Assembly: GCF_039655865.1 (NCBI RefSeq)
Contig: NZ_JBBYXL010000011.1
Span: forward strand, 124,001-188,000
Reading direction: 5' to 3'
Length of the DNA: 64,000 nt
Source: Prosthecobacter sp. SYSU 5D2
Lineage (GTDB): Bacteria; Verrucomicrobiota; Verrucomicrobiia; Verrucomicrobiales; Verrucomicrobiaceae
Made by a program: the position numbers and the translations under genes. Below the pieces are notes generated by a model. It saw only the letters and a program-made list of their open reading frames with translations. It was not told where the DNA came from and ran no database searches. This document shows positions 1-9,192 of the stretch, in pieces. Every line of letters begins with the position of its first letter. The first letter of the stretch is position 1.

Positions 1-2977
1 CCAGCATCTTGCCGATCTCCTCACCGGTCGTATTCAGCCTGCCTCCCGCGGCATCAATGATCTGCAGCAGTTTCACTATCTCCAGCGTGCGGTCATTGCC
101 GGTGAGCTTGACCAGTTCCGTCAGGGCATTGGCACGGACGTCGGCAGGCAGCTTGGGACGGGTCAGCTTTTCCATCAGCACGGGCTGGATGTCCGGCAGC
201 TCTTTGAGATCGGCATCGCTGCTTTTGGAAATGTACTCGGCCAGAGCCTCAGGATCTTTCGGCAGCAGCCTGGATTTCAGCACGCTTTGCAACCCTCTGC
301 GGCACTCGCCAAAGACGTGGTCAATGTAATAGTCCGACGGCTGTTTCAGCACGTCATAAGCGATCTCCAAGGCCTTCTCCGCATCCGGGCTGGGTTGGAA
401 AAAGCTGAGGGCGCGCACGCCGTGCATGCGCACGCGGGGATCTTCATCATTCACAGCGGCGCGCAGCAGATCCAGGGCACCGGGCACCTGGTCCTTCCAA
501 TAACTGAGCACGCGGGTGGCGGCGGCACGGGCGCGGGCATCCGGAGAAGCCAGCACCTGTCTGAGGAGGTCTGCATCCAAGACGTCCACCCACTGATGCG
601 TCCACAGCGCTTCCAGGCGATGGTGCTCATACTCGGGGTCTGACTTGTCCAAGGCCGCCGCCCACTTTTTGGCCGCGGCTGCCACTTCCTTGGCGTCATG
701 TTTGGCCAGCTCCACCTTGGCGAGCTGCCGGGTGATATCTTCCCATTCCTTCAGCAGCTCCAGCAGATTGGCGATGGGTTCACCATGAATCTTCTTGGGC
801 TTCAGCAAAGGGCGGCCCTCATAGGTCATCTTGTAAATGCGGCCATGTTTCTGGTCGCGGTTCGGGTCGCGCAGGTGATGCTGCATATGGCCGATGATGG
901 CATTGGACCAGTCACAGAAATACAGCGCTCCATCCAGGCCTACGCTCACACAGGCCGGACGGAAAGTCGGGTAGGCAGCGGGATCCGCCTTCACGAGATC
1001 CTCCACCGTTTCCCCCTTCATGCCGGAGCCATCTTGCGTAAGTTTAACACGCCAGATGCCCTGGAAGCCGATGACGTTGCAATTCAGGAAGTTGTTTTGA
1101 AACTCCTCAGGAAAGTGGCGGCTGCTGATGATGCCATTGCCCGGACTCGGACGTGCGGGCCGGTCCCAAAAGGGATTCATCTTGGCGCTGCCGCCGCCTT
1201 CACGCGGGAGGTAACATGAGGAGGCCTCGGCAAAGGTGTTCACATTGCCGGTGGCATCGGTGAAATAGGAGTTGCCCCAGCGGTCCCAGATTTTCCCATG
1301 GGGGTTCACCGTTGCATTGGTGGTGAAACGCTCCAGCTCGTTGCGGTTGATGTCATACCGGTAGATGGCTCCGTTGGTGTTGCGTACCACGCCATTGATG
1401 GTCTCCACCTGGGTACGATGGAAAACACCATCGCTGGGATAGATGGCACCACCGTTGTCATAGCTCAGGTAGCATGTCTCATGGTGGCTGTCCGCTGCGC
1501 ACAGGCCCATGAGGATGCGTTCGCGCTTGTCAGCTCTGCCATCCCCATCGGTATCGGCGAGGTAAACCAGGCTGGGTGACTGCATCACAATAACGCCGTC
1601 TTTATAAATCTGAAAGCCGGTGGGGCAGTTCAGGTCATCAGCAAAGGTGGTCATCTTGTCCGCCTGACCGTCCCCATTGGTGTCTTCAAAGATGAGCAGG
1701 CTGTCCCCTTTCTTGCTGGTCGGCGTGCGCTCAGGATAGTTCAGCCAGGCGCTGACCCACAGGCGGCCTCGGGTATCCCACTGCATGGCCACCGGGTTTA
1801 CCAGTTCCGGGAACATTTTCTCATCGGCAAAGAGCTGGATCTTCATGCCGCTGTGCACCTGGATATCCTTCATCTTTTCCGTGGCATCCGGGATGGCCAC
1901 CAGACCGTCCTCTGTGAAGGTCATGCCGGTCATCGGCACCTTGTTGAACTCCTTGCCTTCCTTGGGATCAGGCATGTTGGTGGGCACTTTTTCCACTGGC
2001 GGCAGGTTGTCATCCTTAACCACAAGATCTCCGCCTTTGGCGATGGCCCACACCCGCAGGTCGCGGTTGGCGGTCTTGACATCACGCTGGGTCATCTCCT
2101 GCTGCATGACCTGGTAATTGGAGATGTAGGGTTTCTCGGGGGTTCTTTCGTTCTGCTTAAATCCGCCGACTCCGGCCGCATACGCCAGGCCGCTGCGGCC
2201 TCCGTAAACATTGTAACCATCCACCGTGCGGTAGCGCTGATGCCACTCCCAGTTTTTGTCCACAATGGCCAGGCGCAGTTTTTCATTCACCTGCGGAGCC
2301 TCCTGGCCGGCCAGCGATTTAAAGGCGGCTTCAGCCACGGCTTTGTCTCCCTTTTCATTCAGATACAGGCCGTTCAGGCTCATGGGATCGCCTAACCGGA
2401 TTTGCGCAGAGGGGGCGAAGAGGTCCACAAAGGTCACGCCATTGGCTGCAGCCACCTCGTTCATGGCAGCGGTATAATTCTGCAAATTCGTGTTCTTTTC
2501 ATCCACCGGTGGCAGGCTTGGACTGGCCAGCTTTTCCAGGGCGATGGGTGAAAAAAGAACAATGCGCGGAGAGGCCCGGCCGCTGAAGTTCTTCGCCTTT
2601 GTCTCCTTCAGAAAGGTATCCAGGTTCTTCCTGAACTCGTCCAGCCCCTCGTATCCTCTGAACGATTCGTTGTTGCCGTAAAAGGCAAAGATGACATCCG
2701 CCTTCACTTTCGCCAGCCATTCATCGCGCGTACCGAAGTTGTCCACGCGATGCCATGTCTGCACCTCATCTCCTGAGAAAGCCAGGTTTCGAAAAGTCAG
2801 GTCCTTGTCTGCATTCGCCTGGATGATCATCGCCTCCAGCCAGCCATAATGCTGCGAGCGGTCAGGCAGGACATTGCCCAGAATGGCAATGGAATCGCCT
2901 TTGTTAAACTCGACCTGCGCGCTGACTGGCGCGGCCAGGCCGATCACGGCGAGGAAAATGGAAAGGCTGATTTTCAT
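1..2977 (-). CDS. SGNH-like / PVC-type dehydrogenase / HEAT-repeat protein (C-terminus outside window)
   Basis: The frame is open from an ATG at 2977 to the left edge (about 992 codons), so the C-terminus is missing. It begins with a signal peptide (about residues 1-20). An SGNH/GDSL-hydrolase-like domain follows at about 22-230, with GDS at 27-29 and an FYGNNES block. A PVC-type membrane-bound dehydrogenase beta-propeller covers about 330-740, with repeated DTDGDG-type loops. HEAT-like helices run from about 790 to the edge. Relatives usually end in a cytochrome c CxxCH domain, which would lie beyond position 1. The motif where the SGNH family normally has NGxHL reads NGLYL, so the catalytic His is Tyr205. 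A periplasmic role in substrate oxidation is inferred from the family. Fusion of an esterase-like and a dehydrogenase domain is common in these bacteria. Confident on architecture, not on substrate. Confidence 0.8.
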   Translation of the reverse strand, partial: MKISLSIFLAVIGLAAPVSAQVEFNKGDSIAILGNVLPDRSQHYGWLEAMIIQANADKDLTFRNLAFSGDEVQTWHRVDNFGTRDEWLAKVKADVIFAFYGNNESFRGYEGLDEFRKNLDTFLKETKAKNFSGRASPRIVLFSPIALEKLASPSLPPVDEKNTNLQNYTAAMNEVAAANGVTFVDLFAPSAQIRLGDPMSLNGLYLNEKGDKAVAEAAFKSLAGQEAPQVNEKLRLAIVDKNWEWHQRYRTVDGYNVYGGRSGLAYAAGVGGFKQNERTPEKPYISNYQVMQQEMTQRDVKTANRDLRVWAIAKGGDLVVKDDNLPPVEKVPTNMPDPKEGKEFNKVPMTGMTFTEDGLVAIPDATEKMKDIQVHSGMKIQLFADEKMFPELVNPVAMQWDTRGRLWVSAWLNYPERTPTSKKGDSLLIFEDTNGDGQADKMTTFADDLNCPTGFQIYKDGVIVMQSPSLVYLADTDGDGRADKRERILMGLCAADSHHETCYLSYDNGGAIYPSDGVFHRTQVETINGVVRNTNGAIYRYDINRNELERFTTNATVNPHGKIWDRWGNSYFTDATGNVNTFAEASSCYLPREGGGSAKMNPFWDRPARPSPGNGIISSRHFPEEFQNNFLNCNVIGFQGIWRVKLTQDGSGMKGETVEDLVKADPAAYPTFRPACVSVGLDGALYFCDWSNAIIGHMQHHLRDPNRDQKHGRIYKMTYEGRPLLKPKKIHGEPIANLLELLKEWEDITRQLAKVELAKHDAKEVAAAAKKWAAALDKSDPEYEHHRLEALWTHQWVDVLDADLLRQVLASPDARARAAATRVLSYWKDQVPGALDLLRAAVNDEDPRVRMHGVRALSFFQPSPDAEKALEIAYDVLKQPSDYYIDHVFGECRRGLQSVLKSRLLPKDPEALAEYISKSSDADLKELPDIQPVLMEKLTRPKLPADVRANALTELVKLTGNDRTLEIVKLLQIIDAAGGRLNTTGEEIGKML

Positions 2978-3044
2978 GCAAGGTAGGAACAAAGCGGAAA
3001 GGGAAAACGGGCTGTAGCCAGGTTCCTTTCGCCCAGCCTGGACT

Positions 3045-4019
3045 TCATGGACTCAGGGCCTGGGCAAGGAGGGTGAGGCTGGCATTGCCGCCGCTCAGGA
3101 CGCAGCCGATGCGCTGGCCTTTCAGGGTGGACTGATGTTTTTTGATGGCGGCATAGGCCAGTGCACCCGCCCCTTCGGCGAGGTTGTGCGTAGCCTGGAG
3201 GAGGTCGCGCATGGCGGTGAGGGCTTCGTCATCGGTGACGGTGACGATGTCATCGGCATAGCGCATCACCCATTGGAGGGCGAGGTTATCCGGGGTGCTG
3301 CAGGCGACGCCTTCGGCCACGCGGGTGGTGCTTGTTTGAATGACCTTCTTTTGCTGCTGGAAGGAGAGGGCATAGGCGGGAGCCTGGGCGGAGACGACGC
3401 CGATGAGGCGGGTCTTTAAACCCAGTGCCTCCCGCGCAGAAGCGACGCCGCAAAAGCCGGAGCCGAGGCCGATGGGGATATACACAGCATCCAGGGGAGG
3501 GGCGGACTCGAAGAACTCGAGACCATACGTGGCCACTCCGCGCACGAGCCAGGGATGGAAGGAGGGCACAGCGTGCAAGCCTTCCCTGGCGGCCAACTCG
3601 CGGGAGTGCTCCAAAGCTTCTTGAAACTCACGGCCATGCTCGATGAGCTCTGCGCCGAGCGACCGCATGGCGGCGTTCTTGTCCGGGTTGTTGCCCTTTG
3701 GCACAACGATCACAGCGCGGACGCCGCGCTTGCTGGCATTCCAGGCGATGGACTGGCCATGGTTGCCGGTGGAGGCGGCGATGACGCCGGGGGTATCCGG
3801 CCGAGTCTTTAAAAGCTCATCCAGATACACCATGCCCCCGCGCACTTTGAAGGCGCCTAACGGGGTATGGTTTTCATGCTTCACCCAGACCTCGCAACCG
3901 GTGCTTTCCTGCAACAAGGGCCAGGCATAACAAGGAGTTGGGGGAATGTGCGGGCTGATGAGCGCGGCTGCGGACTGGATCTCCGCGAGGGAAGGAAGGC
4001 TGGGCGTGGCGTGGCTCAT
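3045..4019 (-). CDS. Threonine/serine dehydratase-like PLP enzyme (short form)
   Basis: A 324-residue fold-type II PLP enzyme. The Schiff-base lysine is K58 in GAFKVRGG. The substrate-loop motif TGNHGQS, the phosphate-binding loop GLGSGFCG and a C-terminal SGGN are present. It has no ACT regulatory domain, so it resembles catabolic threonine dehydratase or serine/hydroxy-aspartate dehydratases rather than the feedback-regulated biosynthetic IlvA. The expected reaction is deamination of Thr or Ser to a 2-oxo acid and ammonia in the cytoplasm. Its ATG overlaps the stop of the upstream sulfatase gene by four bases (ATGA), which suggests translational coupling. That pairing of a cytoplasmic amino-acid enzyme with an exported sulfatase has no obvious metabolic logic. 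Substrate (Thr, Ser or a hydroxy-amino acid) cannot be decided from sequence. Confidence 0.85.
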   Translation of the reverse strand: MSHATPSLPSLAEIQSAAALISPHIPPTPCYAWPLLQESTGCEVWVKHENHTPLGAFKVRGGMVYLDELLKTRPDTPGVIAASTGNHGQSIAWNASKRGVRAVIVVPKGNNPDKNAAMRSLGAELIEHGREFQEALEHSRELAAREGLHAVPSFHPWLVRGVATYGLEFFESAPPLDAVYIPIGLGSGFCGVASAREALGLKTRLIGVVSAQAPAYALSFQQQKKVIQTSTTRVAEGVACSTPDNLALQWVMRYADDIVTVTDDEALTAMRDLLQATHNLAEGAGALAYAAIKKHQSTLKGQRIGCVLSGGNASLTLLAQALSP

Positions 4020-5419
4020 CGGCTTTCGGGACGATCACGCAGGCTGCGGCTGCGGGTGGGATCGTCCAATACGGACTTGTGCCAGGCGGACAAATTTTCA
4101 CTCATGGATGCCACCTTCTCCGGCATGGACGAAGCGAGGTCATGGGTCTCGCTGATGTCCTTGGAAAGGTCGTACAACTGCCAAGGTTCTGTATCCGCAC
4201 GGCGGGTCAGTTTATAGTTTCCATCCCGGAGGCTGCGCCATTGTTCTTTGCGTCCCTGGTTCCAGACCCAGTGCAGGGCGGTGTGTGGCGAGGGCGATTC
4301 GCCGAGCAGGGCTGGCAGCGGATTCTTGCCGTCAATGAAACGGTCTTGAGGCAAATCTCCACCACTGATGGCGAGGGCGAGAGGCAGGACATCCAGGCTG
4401 GAAAGCATATGCTGGCAGACGGTGCCGGCTTTGATTTTGGCAGGCCAGCGCACGATGGCAGGTACGCGGATGCCGCCTTCATGGGTGGTGATGCCGCCAT
4501 CGCGCAAAGGCCGGTTTGACTGCACTTCCAGGCCGCGGTCCTTCAGCATAAAAGCGCCATTGTCCGAGATGCACAAAATCATCGTTTGTTCGCGGACGCC
4601 CGCCGCATCTACGGCGGTGAGGATGCGGCCGATAGCCTCATCCAGCGCGGTGAGAACGGCCTGGAATCGGATCTTTTGATCCGGCTCATCCGGCGGACTG
4701 CCGTATAGCGCCAGGTATTTGGCGGATACTTGCCATTCGATGCTTTCTCCGGGTTCGGTATTCGCCGTGCTGATGAAATGAGCGGCGTTGAAGGGGATGT
4801 AGATGAACCAGGGGCTGGCCTTTTGGCGCTGAATGAAGTCAATGGCTGCATCCGCAAAGAGGTCCGTGGCATACCGGCCCGTCAGGTCTATGGGTTCGCT
4901 GCCTTTGCGCATGTCGTTCTGACCGCGATAGAGATGCTTGTAGTAATGGATATTTCCTGACATGTGGCCGAGGAACTCATCGAAGCCCCGGTCAGTGGGG
5001 CGATAGCCGGGTGCGAAACCGAGGTTCCATTTGCCAAAGGCGGCGGTCTTATACCCCAGCGGCTTCAGATATTGAGGAAGGATCTTTTCCGTGAGGGGCA
5101 GGCCGGTGCCGCCCATATTCTCCTCAGGACTCAGCTGGTAATTGAGTCCGTTGCGCTCAGGATGCCGGCCGGTGAGGATGGCCCCGCGTGAAGGGGTGCA
5201 ACTGGGAGCTCCAGTATAGAAGTCTGTGCAGCGCACGCCCTCCGCAGCCAGGCGGTCCAGATGGGGTGTCTTCACCTCCGGGTTGCCATAGCAGCCGAGG
5301 TCGCCGTATCCGACATTGTCAACGAAAAGGAGCAGAATGTTGGGCTTGGAATCAGCCGCTCCGGCAGGACCAGTGGCCGTCAGAGTAAGGAGGAGAAAAA
5401 GGAGGCGGGCGGGTTTCAT
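4016..5419 (-). CDS. Exported arylsulfatase-family sulfatase
   Basis: A 467-residue sulfatase with a signal peptide (about 1-21). The formylglycine signature is CTPSRGAILTGR, with C74 as the residue to be oxidised. The first metal-ligand motif reads VDNVGYGD, so the usual second Asp is Asn35, as in some sulfatase subfamilies. The conserved GKWNLG and SDNGAF motifs are also visible. It should hydrolyse sulfate esters of a carbohydrate or similar substrate in the periplasm or outside the cell, after maturation by a formylglycine-generating enzyme not found in this window. It lies downstream of the WD40-cytochrome gene, separated by two hairpins, and its stop overlaps the dehydratase start. The substrate is not predictable from sequence. 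Confidence 0.9.
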   Translation of the reverse strand: MKPARLLFLLLTLTATGPAGAADSKPNILLLFVDNVGYGDLGCYGNPEVKTPHLDRLAAEGVRCTDFYTGAPSCTPSRGAILTGRHPERNGLNYQLSPEENMGGTGLPLTEKILPQYLKPLGYKTAAFGKWNLGFAPGYRPTDRGFDEFLGHMSGNIHYYKHLYRGQNDMRKGSEPIDLTGRYATDLFADAAIDFIQRQKASPWFIYIPFNAAHFISTANTEPGESIEWQVSAKYLALYGSPPDEPDQKIRFQAVLTALDEAIGRILTAVDAAGVREQTMILCISDNGAFMLKDRGLEVQSNRPLRDGGITTHEGGIRVPAIVRWPAKIKAGTVCQHMLSSLDVLPLALAISGGDLPQDRFIDGKNPLPALLGESPSPHTALHWVWNQGRKEQWRSLRDGNYKLTRRADTEPWQLYDLSKDISETHDLASSMPEKVASMSENLSAWHKSVLDDPTRSRSLRDRPESR

Positions 5420-5451
5420 GCGGGATGGCTGAGGTCGCGACCGCCATTGAG

Positions 5452-5490
5452 CCGTGCCGCATGCGGCACGGGAGTCCGAAAACTGACTCC
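5452..5490 (-). terminator. Two adjacent hairpins after the WD40-cytochrome gene
   Basis: Positions 5452-5471 form a perfect 20-base palindrome, CCGTGCCGCATGCGGCACGG. Immediately beside it GGAGTC (5471-5476) pairs with GACTCC (5485-5490). They fill the gap between the stop of the upstream gene (5495) and the sulfatase start (5419). There is no U-run, so this may be a factor-dependent terminator, an mRNA-stability element or a protein-binding palindrome rather than a classical intrinsic terminator. Confidence 0.45.
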
Positions 5491-5494
5491 AAGC

Positions 5495-8400
5495 TTACTT
5501 TGGCAGCATGGTGAAGTATTGCTCTTCCATCTGTTTGACCTTGGCGCGCAGGGGGGCGAGCTGGGGTTCCATTTTGGCGAGCTCGGCAGTGATCTCGGCG
5601 AGGTTTTGGTCGCGGACGGGATTGTCTTTTTTGGCGGCGGCGATGGCGGCTTCAGAGTCGGTTTTCTTCTTCTGAGCGGCGGCGAGGGCGGCGGCGGACT
5701 GGGCAACTTCGGCTTTTTTGGCATCAAGGATTTTCAGCTCCGCTTCCAGTTTGGTGTGGGCTTCGGCGAAGGCTTTTTCAAGGGCGGGCTGGGCGGCTTT
5801 GAGCTGGGCAATGGCGTCGTTCAGAGGCTTGGCTTTGGCGGCAAACTCCTGCTCCAAGGCGCCGGGGATGGCCTGCTTGGCGGCGAGGGCGGCCTTCTGG
5901 GCAGTGATCTCTTTGCTGATGCTTTCATGCTGGCCGCGATGAGGAGCGGCAGCTTTGTCTGCTGCGGCGAGAGCGGCCTGGGCGGCGGGCATTTGTTTGT
6001 CAAGCTGGGTCACATTGGCGGCAGATTTGGTTAAGCTATCTTTGGTCTGGGCGACGACTGCACGAGCGGCGTTCAGGGCTTTTTCGGCGGCCTGACAGGC
6101 GGCATTGCGGGCATCAAAGGCAGTCTGGGCATCGGCCAGTTTGAGGGTGGCTTCGGTGGCCTGCTTTTCCGTAGCGGCGAGCTTGGCCTGGGCGGCGGCA
6201 AGGGCCCGCTCGTGAGGAGGCAGGGCTTCATTTTTGGCCTTGGCATCGGCCAGGGCTTTTTCGGTTTTGGCCACTTCGGCACGGGCGGCCTGGATAGTGC
6301 GACCGGTGCTGGCAGTGGCCAGGCGGACTTCGGCCAGGGCTTTGTCGGCGGCCTGGAGTTCTGCCGTGGTTTGGGTCAGGGGGGCTTCGGCGTCCTTGGC
6401 GGCTTTTTCCTGGGCTGGCAGGGCGGCGGTGAGGTCGGCGACGGATTTTTTGGCGGCGGCAAGGTCGGCTTGCAGCTTGGTGAGGGCGGCCTGTGCGGCC
6501 AGGACTTTTTCCTGTGGCACTTTCAGTGTGGCGGCGACTTCAGTCAGCTTTTTGGTCAGGGGATCAATCTTTTTCTGGATGTCATCCGCAGACTTCTTGG
6601 CGGCGGCGATGCCTTCATCACGGACCTTGGCCAGGGCGGCAACTTCGGCTTCGCGAGCAGCGATGGTTTTCTTGCTTTCGTCCAGTTTGGCAGCAGCGGA
6701 GGCATCCACCGTGCGGGTAGGCGTGGTGGCGGATTCAATACCATCGAGTTCGGCCTTCAGCCTGGCCAGGGTGGCCTCGTGCTGGGGGATCTGGCTGACG
6801 GCTTCGGCGATGGCTTTTTTGGAGGCTTCGATGCGTGCGATGTTGGCGGCTTTGGCCTCTTCGTTTTCCTTTTTGGCGGCGGTGTAGTCGTTGAAGTTGC
6901 CTTCCAGTTTGGCGAGGTTCTCTTTCTCGGTGAGGACACCGACATTGAACTGGGCGGCCTTCAAAATGGTGGGCAGCTTTTGCATCACGGCGATCTGGTT
7001 TTTATGATCGGCAAGCAGTGCCTGGGCGGCGGCGAGGGCGGTCTTGGCATCGGCGATTTTCTTCTCGCTGGCGGTGATGGCGGCGGGCCAGGCTTCGAGG
7101 CCTTTCTTCAGCTCAGGAAGCTGCTTTTCTTTGGCTGGTTTGGCGGCCTTGAGAGCGGCGACCTGGTCCTGGGTGGCTTTGATGGCCTTGTCAAAATCAG
7201 CGATGGGCTGTGGGGCGGTGGCGGTGGCTTTTTTCAGTGCGTCCAGCTTGGCTGTCTGCTCTTCCAGGGACTTGGTGACTGCGGCAACTTTGGGCGCGTC
7301 CTCTGGCATGGTGAGGGCGGCTTTTTCAGCGGTCAGCTTGGCGATGGCGGCCTCAGCGGCCTTGAGTTCCGCGAGGGACTTCTCGTGCTTTTTCAGCACT
7401 TCAATTTGGGCGGTTTTTTTGGCCTGGGCATCTGGCACGGCTTTCTCAGCCGCGGCGATCTGGGCAGGCAGATTCTTGATCTCGGCTTCGAGAGCGGCAA
7501 CAGCAGCCTGGGCATCGGCGGCTTTCTGTTTGGTTGCGGCGAGGGCTGCTTCGGCGGCGGGTACGGCATCCTGGGCGGCCTTCAATTTGGCTTCGACTCC
7601 AGGAAGCTCGGCCACGAGGGTGGTGGCGAGTTTTTCAGACTCGACGATGCGCTGGGCGATGAGCGGCGGGTTGCTGGAGAGCTGGCCGACTTCCAGCATC
7701 TTGGGCTGGACAGACCAGACTTTGATCTCACCACGCCAGTTGGCGGAGACGGTGCTCTTGGAGTCATGAAGGGCGATGACCTTGGTGACGATATCGCCCT
7801 GGCTGGCGGCCTCGCCGGTCTTGTTGCCATTGATGTCCCAGGTGCGGATGAGGCCGTCGTTGCCGCTGGAAACGAGCTTGCCATCGGGGGTGAAGGAGAC
7901 GGACTGGACACCGCCGCCATGGGCTGCCCAATTCTTGATCTGCTTGCCCTCGTTCATCTCCCAGACGCTGATGGTGCCGTCCATCGAGCAGGAGGCGAGG
8001 ATGTTGGAATCGGCGCGCCAGGCGAGGTCGGTGCAGGAGGCTTTGTGCTGACCGAGGATGTAGAACTCACCGCCATTGGAGGCTTCCCAGACCATGACGT
8101 TGCCGTTGCGGTCCGAGGTGGCAAGAAGTACGCCGTCCGGGCTGAAGGCGGTGCCCATGATCCACTCGGTGTGCTTGCTGATCACATAAAGTTCCTCGCC
8201 GCTGGCCGTGTCATAGACTTTGACCTTTTTCGAGGGGCTGCCAATGACGACCATTTTGTGATCTGCGCTGATGTCGGCGCTCATCACCTGGTCGAACTCT
8301 TTGCCGATCTCGGTGATGCGTTTCCCGGTCTTCACATCCCAGACGATGGCATGGCCCATCTTGCCGCCTTTGCCGCCGCCCATGACGAGGAGGGAACCGT

Positions 8401-9046
8401 TGCGACTGAAGCGCAGGCTGCGCGCATAGCCTTCTTCATAAGGGAAGATGCCCGCGAGGGTGCGGGTATCCGTGTCATACAGGAGGATCTGCTTGGTGCC
8501 GGCGATGGCGACGAGGGAGGTCCAGGGGCTCGCTGCCATGGCCACAACCGCCGTGGTGCGGGGGGTGACGATGACCGGCTCAAGGAGAACATGTTCCGGC
8601 TTGGCAATGGGGCCTTCAGGCTTGCCGCTGGTGACGGCGACGGTCATGTCCACCTTGGGTTTGCTGGACTTTTTGGCGACGCTGGACTTGGTTTCGAGAA
8701 GGCCGCCGCTGATCCATTTGGCGAGGATTTCCAGCTCCTTGGCATTGAGTGCCGTTCCTTCTGGCGGCATGAAAGGCTCCTCTTTTTTGGCACAGGTGGC
8801 CCAGAGGCGGCTGCTGTCCGAATTGCCTGCCTCCACGATGGCCCCGCCGCTGCCGCCGGTCATGAGAGAACCGAAGCTGGTGAGGTCGAGGTCGCCTTTC
8901 TTTTTGTCAGGGCTGTGGCAGGAGAAACATTTGTTCTCCAGCAGGGGCCGGACATGGTCCTCATAGGTGATCTTTTCGGCATCCTGGGCGACCGCTGCGG
9001 TGGCGGAAAAAAGGGTGAGTGAAAGGATCTTGGCGTGGGTTTTCAT
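5495..9046 (-). CDS. Cytochrome c / WD40 / long coiled-coil exported protein
   Basis: A 1183-residue protein with a signal peptide (about 1-20). It has a planctomycete-type cytochrome c domain with the haem motif CFSCH at 40-44, followed by PPEG-type sequence. A WD40-like beta-propeller covers about 152-450, with recurrent VWD/VWE and DxxGxLxxS patterns. An Ala/Lys/Glu-rich coiled coil of about 700 residues runs from about 465 to the end. Cytochrome-WD40 fusions in these bacteria usually sit next to DUF1549/DUF1553 and DUF1501 genes, as here. A periplasmic redox role with the propeller as a binding platform is inferred. The coiled coil, if continuous, would be a very long rod. Its alanine-rich composition creates a long spurious open frame on the other strand. 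Confidence 0.85.
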   Translation of the reverse strand: MKTHAKILSLTLFSATAAVAQDAEKITYEDHVRPLLENKCFSCHSPDKKKGDLDLTSFGSLMTGGSGGAIVEAGNSDSSRLWATCAKKEEPFMPPEGTALNAKELEILAKWISGGLLETKSSVAKKSSKPKVDMTVAVTSGKPEGPIAKPEHVLLEPVIVTPRTTAVVAMAASPWTSLVAIAGTKQILLYDTDTRTLAGIFPYEEGYARSLRFSRNGSLLVMGGGKGGKMGHAIVWDVKTGKRITEIGKEFDQVMSADISADHKMVVIGSPSKKVKVYDTASGEELYVISKHTEWIMGTAFSPDGVLLATSDRNGNVMVWEASNGGEFYILGQHKASCTDLAWRADSNILASCSMDGTISVWEMNEGKQIKNWAAHGGGVQSVSFTPDGKLVSSGNDGLIRTWDINGNKTGEAASQGDIVTKVIALHDSKSTVSANWRGEIKVWSVQPKMLEVGQLSSNPPLIAQRIVESEKLATTLVAELPGVEAKLKAAQDAVPAAEAALAATKQKAADAQAAVAALEAEIKNLPAQIAAAEKAVPDAQAKKTAQIEVLKKHEKSLAELKAAEAAIAKLTAEKAALTMPEDAPKVAAVTKSLEEQTAKLDALKKATATAPQPIADFDKAIKATQDQVAALKAAKPAKEKQLPELKKGLEAWPAAITASEKKIADAKTALAAAQALLADHKNQIAVMQKLPTILKAAQFNVGVLTEKENLAKLEGNFNDYTAAKKENEEAKAANIARIEASKKAIAEAVSQIPQHEATLARLKAELDGIESATTPTRTVDASAAAKLDESKKTIAAREAEVAALAKVRDEGIAAAKKSADDIQKKIDPLTKKLTEVAATLKVPQEKVLAAQAALTKLQADLAAAKKSVADLTAALPAQEKAAKDAEAPLTQTTAELQAADKALAEVRLATASTGRTIQAARAEVAKTEKALADAKAKNEALPPHERALAAAQAKLAATEKQATEATLKLADAQTAFDARNAACQAAEKALNAARAVVAQTKDSLTKSAANVTQLDKQMPAAQAALAAADKAAAPHRGQHESISKEITAQKAALAAKQAIPGALEQEFAAKAKPLNDAIAQLKAAQPALEKAFAEAHTKLEAELKILDAKKAEVAQSAAALAAAQKKKTDSEAAIAAAKKDNPVRDQNLAEITAELAKMEPQLAPLRAKVKQMEEQYFTMLPK

Positions 9047-9084
9047 GGGGGCGGAGGGCGGGGAGAGATCAGGGATCAGCGAGA

Positions 9085-9191
9085 TGCGGACAAGGGCGTC
9101 CGCACTCCGGTGAGATGGCGTGGATGATGACGCGGATCGTGGGGGACGGAGAGGTTTGCACGGGAATGCGGACGGGGGCGTCCGCGCTCCG
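9085..9191. repeat. Two copies of a 25-base palindromic repeat
   Basis: Copies lie at 9085-9109 and 9167-9191 (22 of 25 bases identical, 82 bases apart). In copy 1, TGCGGAC pairs with GTCCGCA around a six-base loop. In copy 2, GCGGAC pairs with GTCCGC. Both end in CTCCG. They fill the gap between two minus-strand genes, and copy 2 directly precedes the stop of the DUF1549 gene. They look like REP-type elements; an mRNA-processing or terminator role is possible. Confidence 0.65.
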
Positions 9192-9192
9192 A

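Noticed and set aside
6212-9022. 936-codon open frame on the plus strand
   Set aside because: It is an antisense shadow of the alanine-rich coiled-coil/WD40 gene; Gly/Phe-rich product without domains or plausible start.
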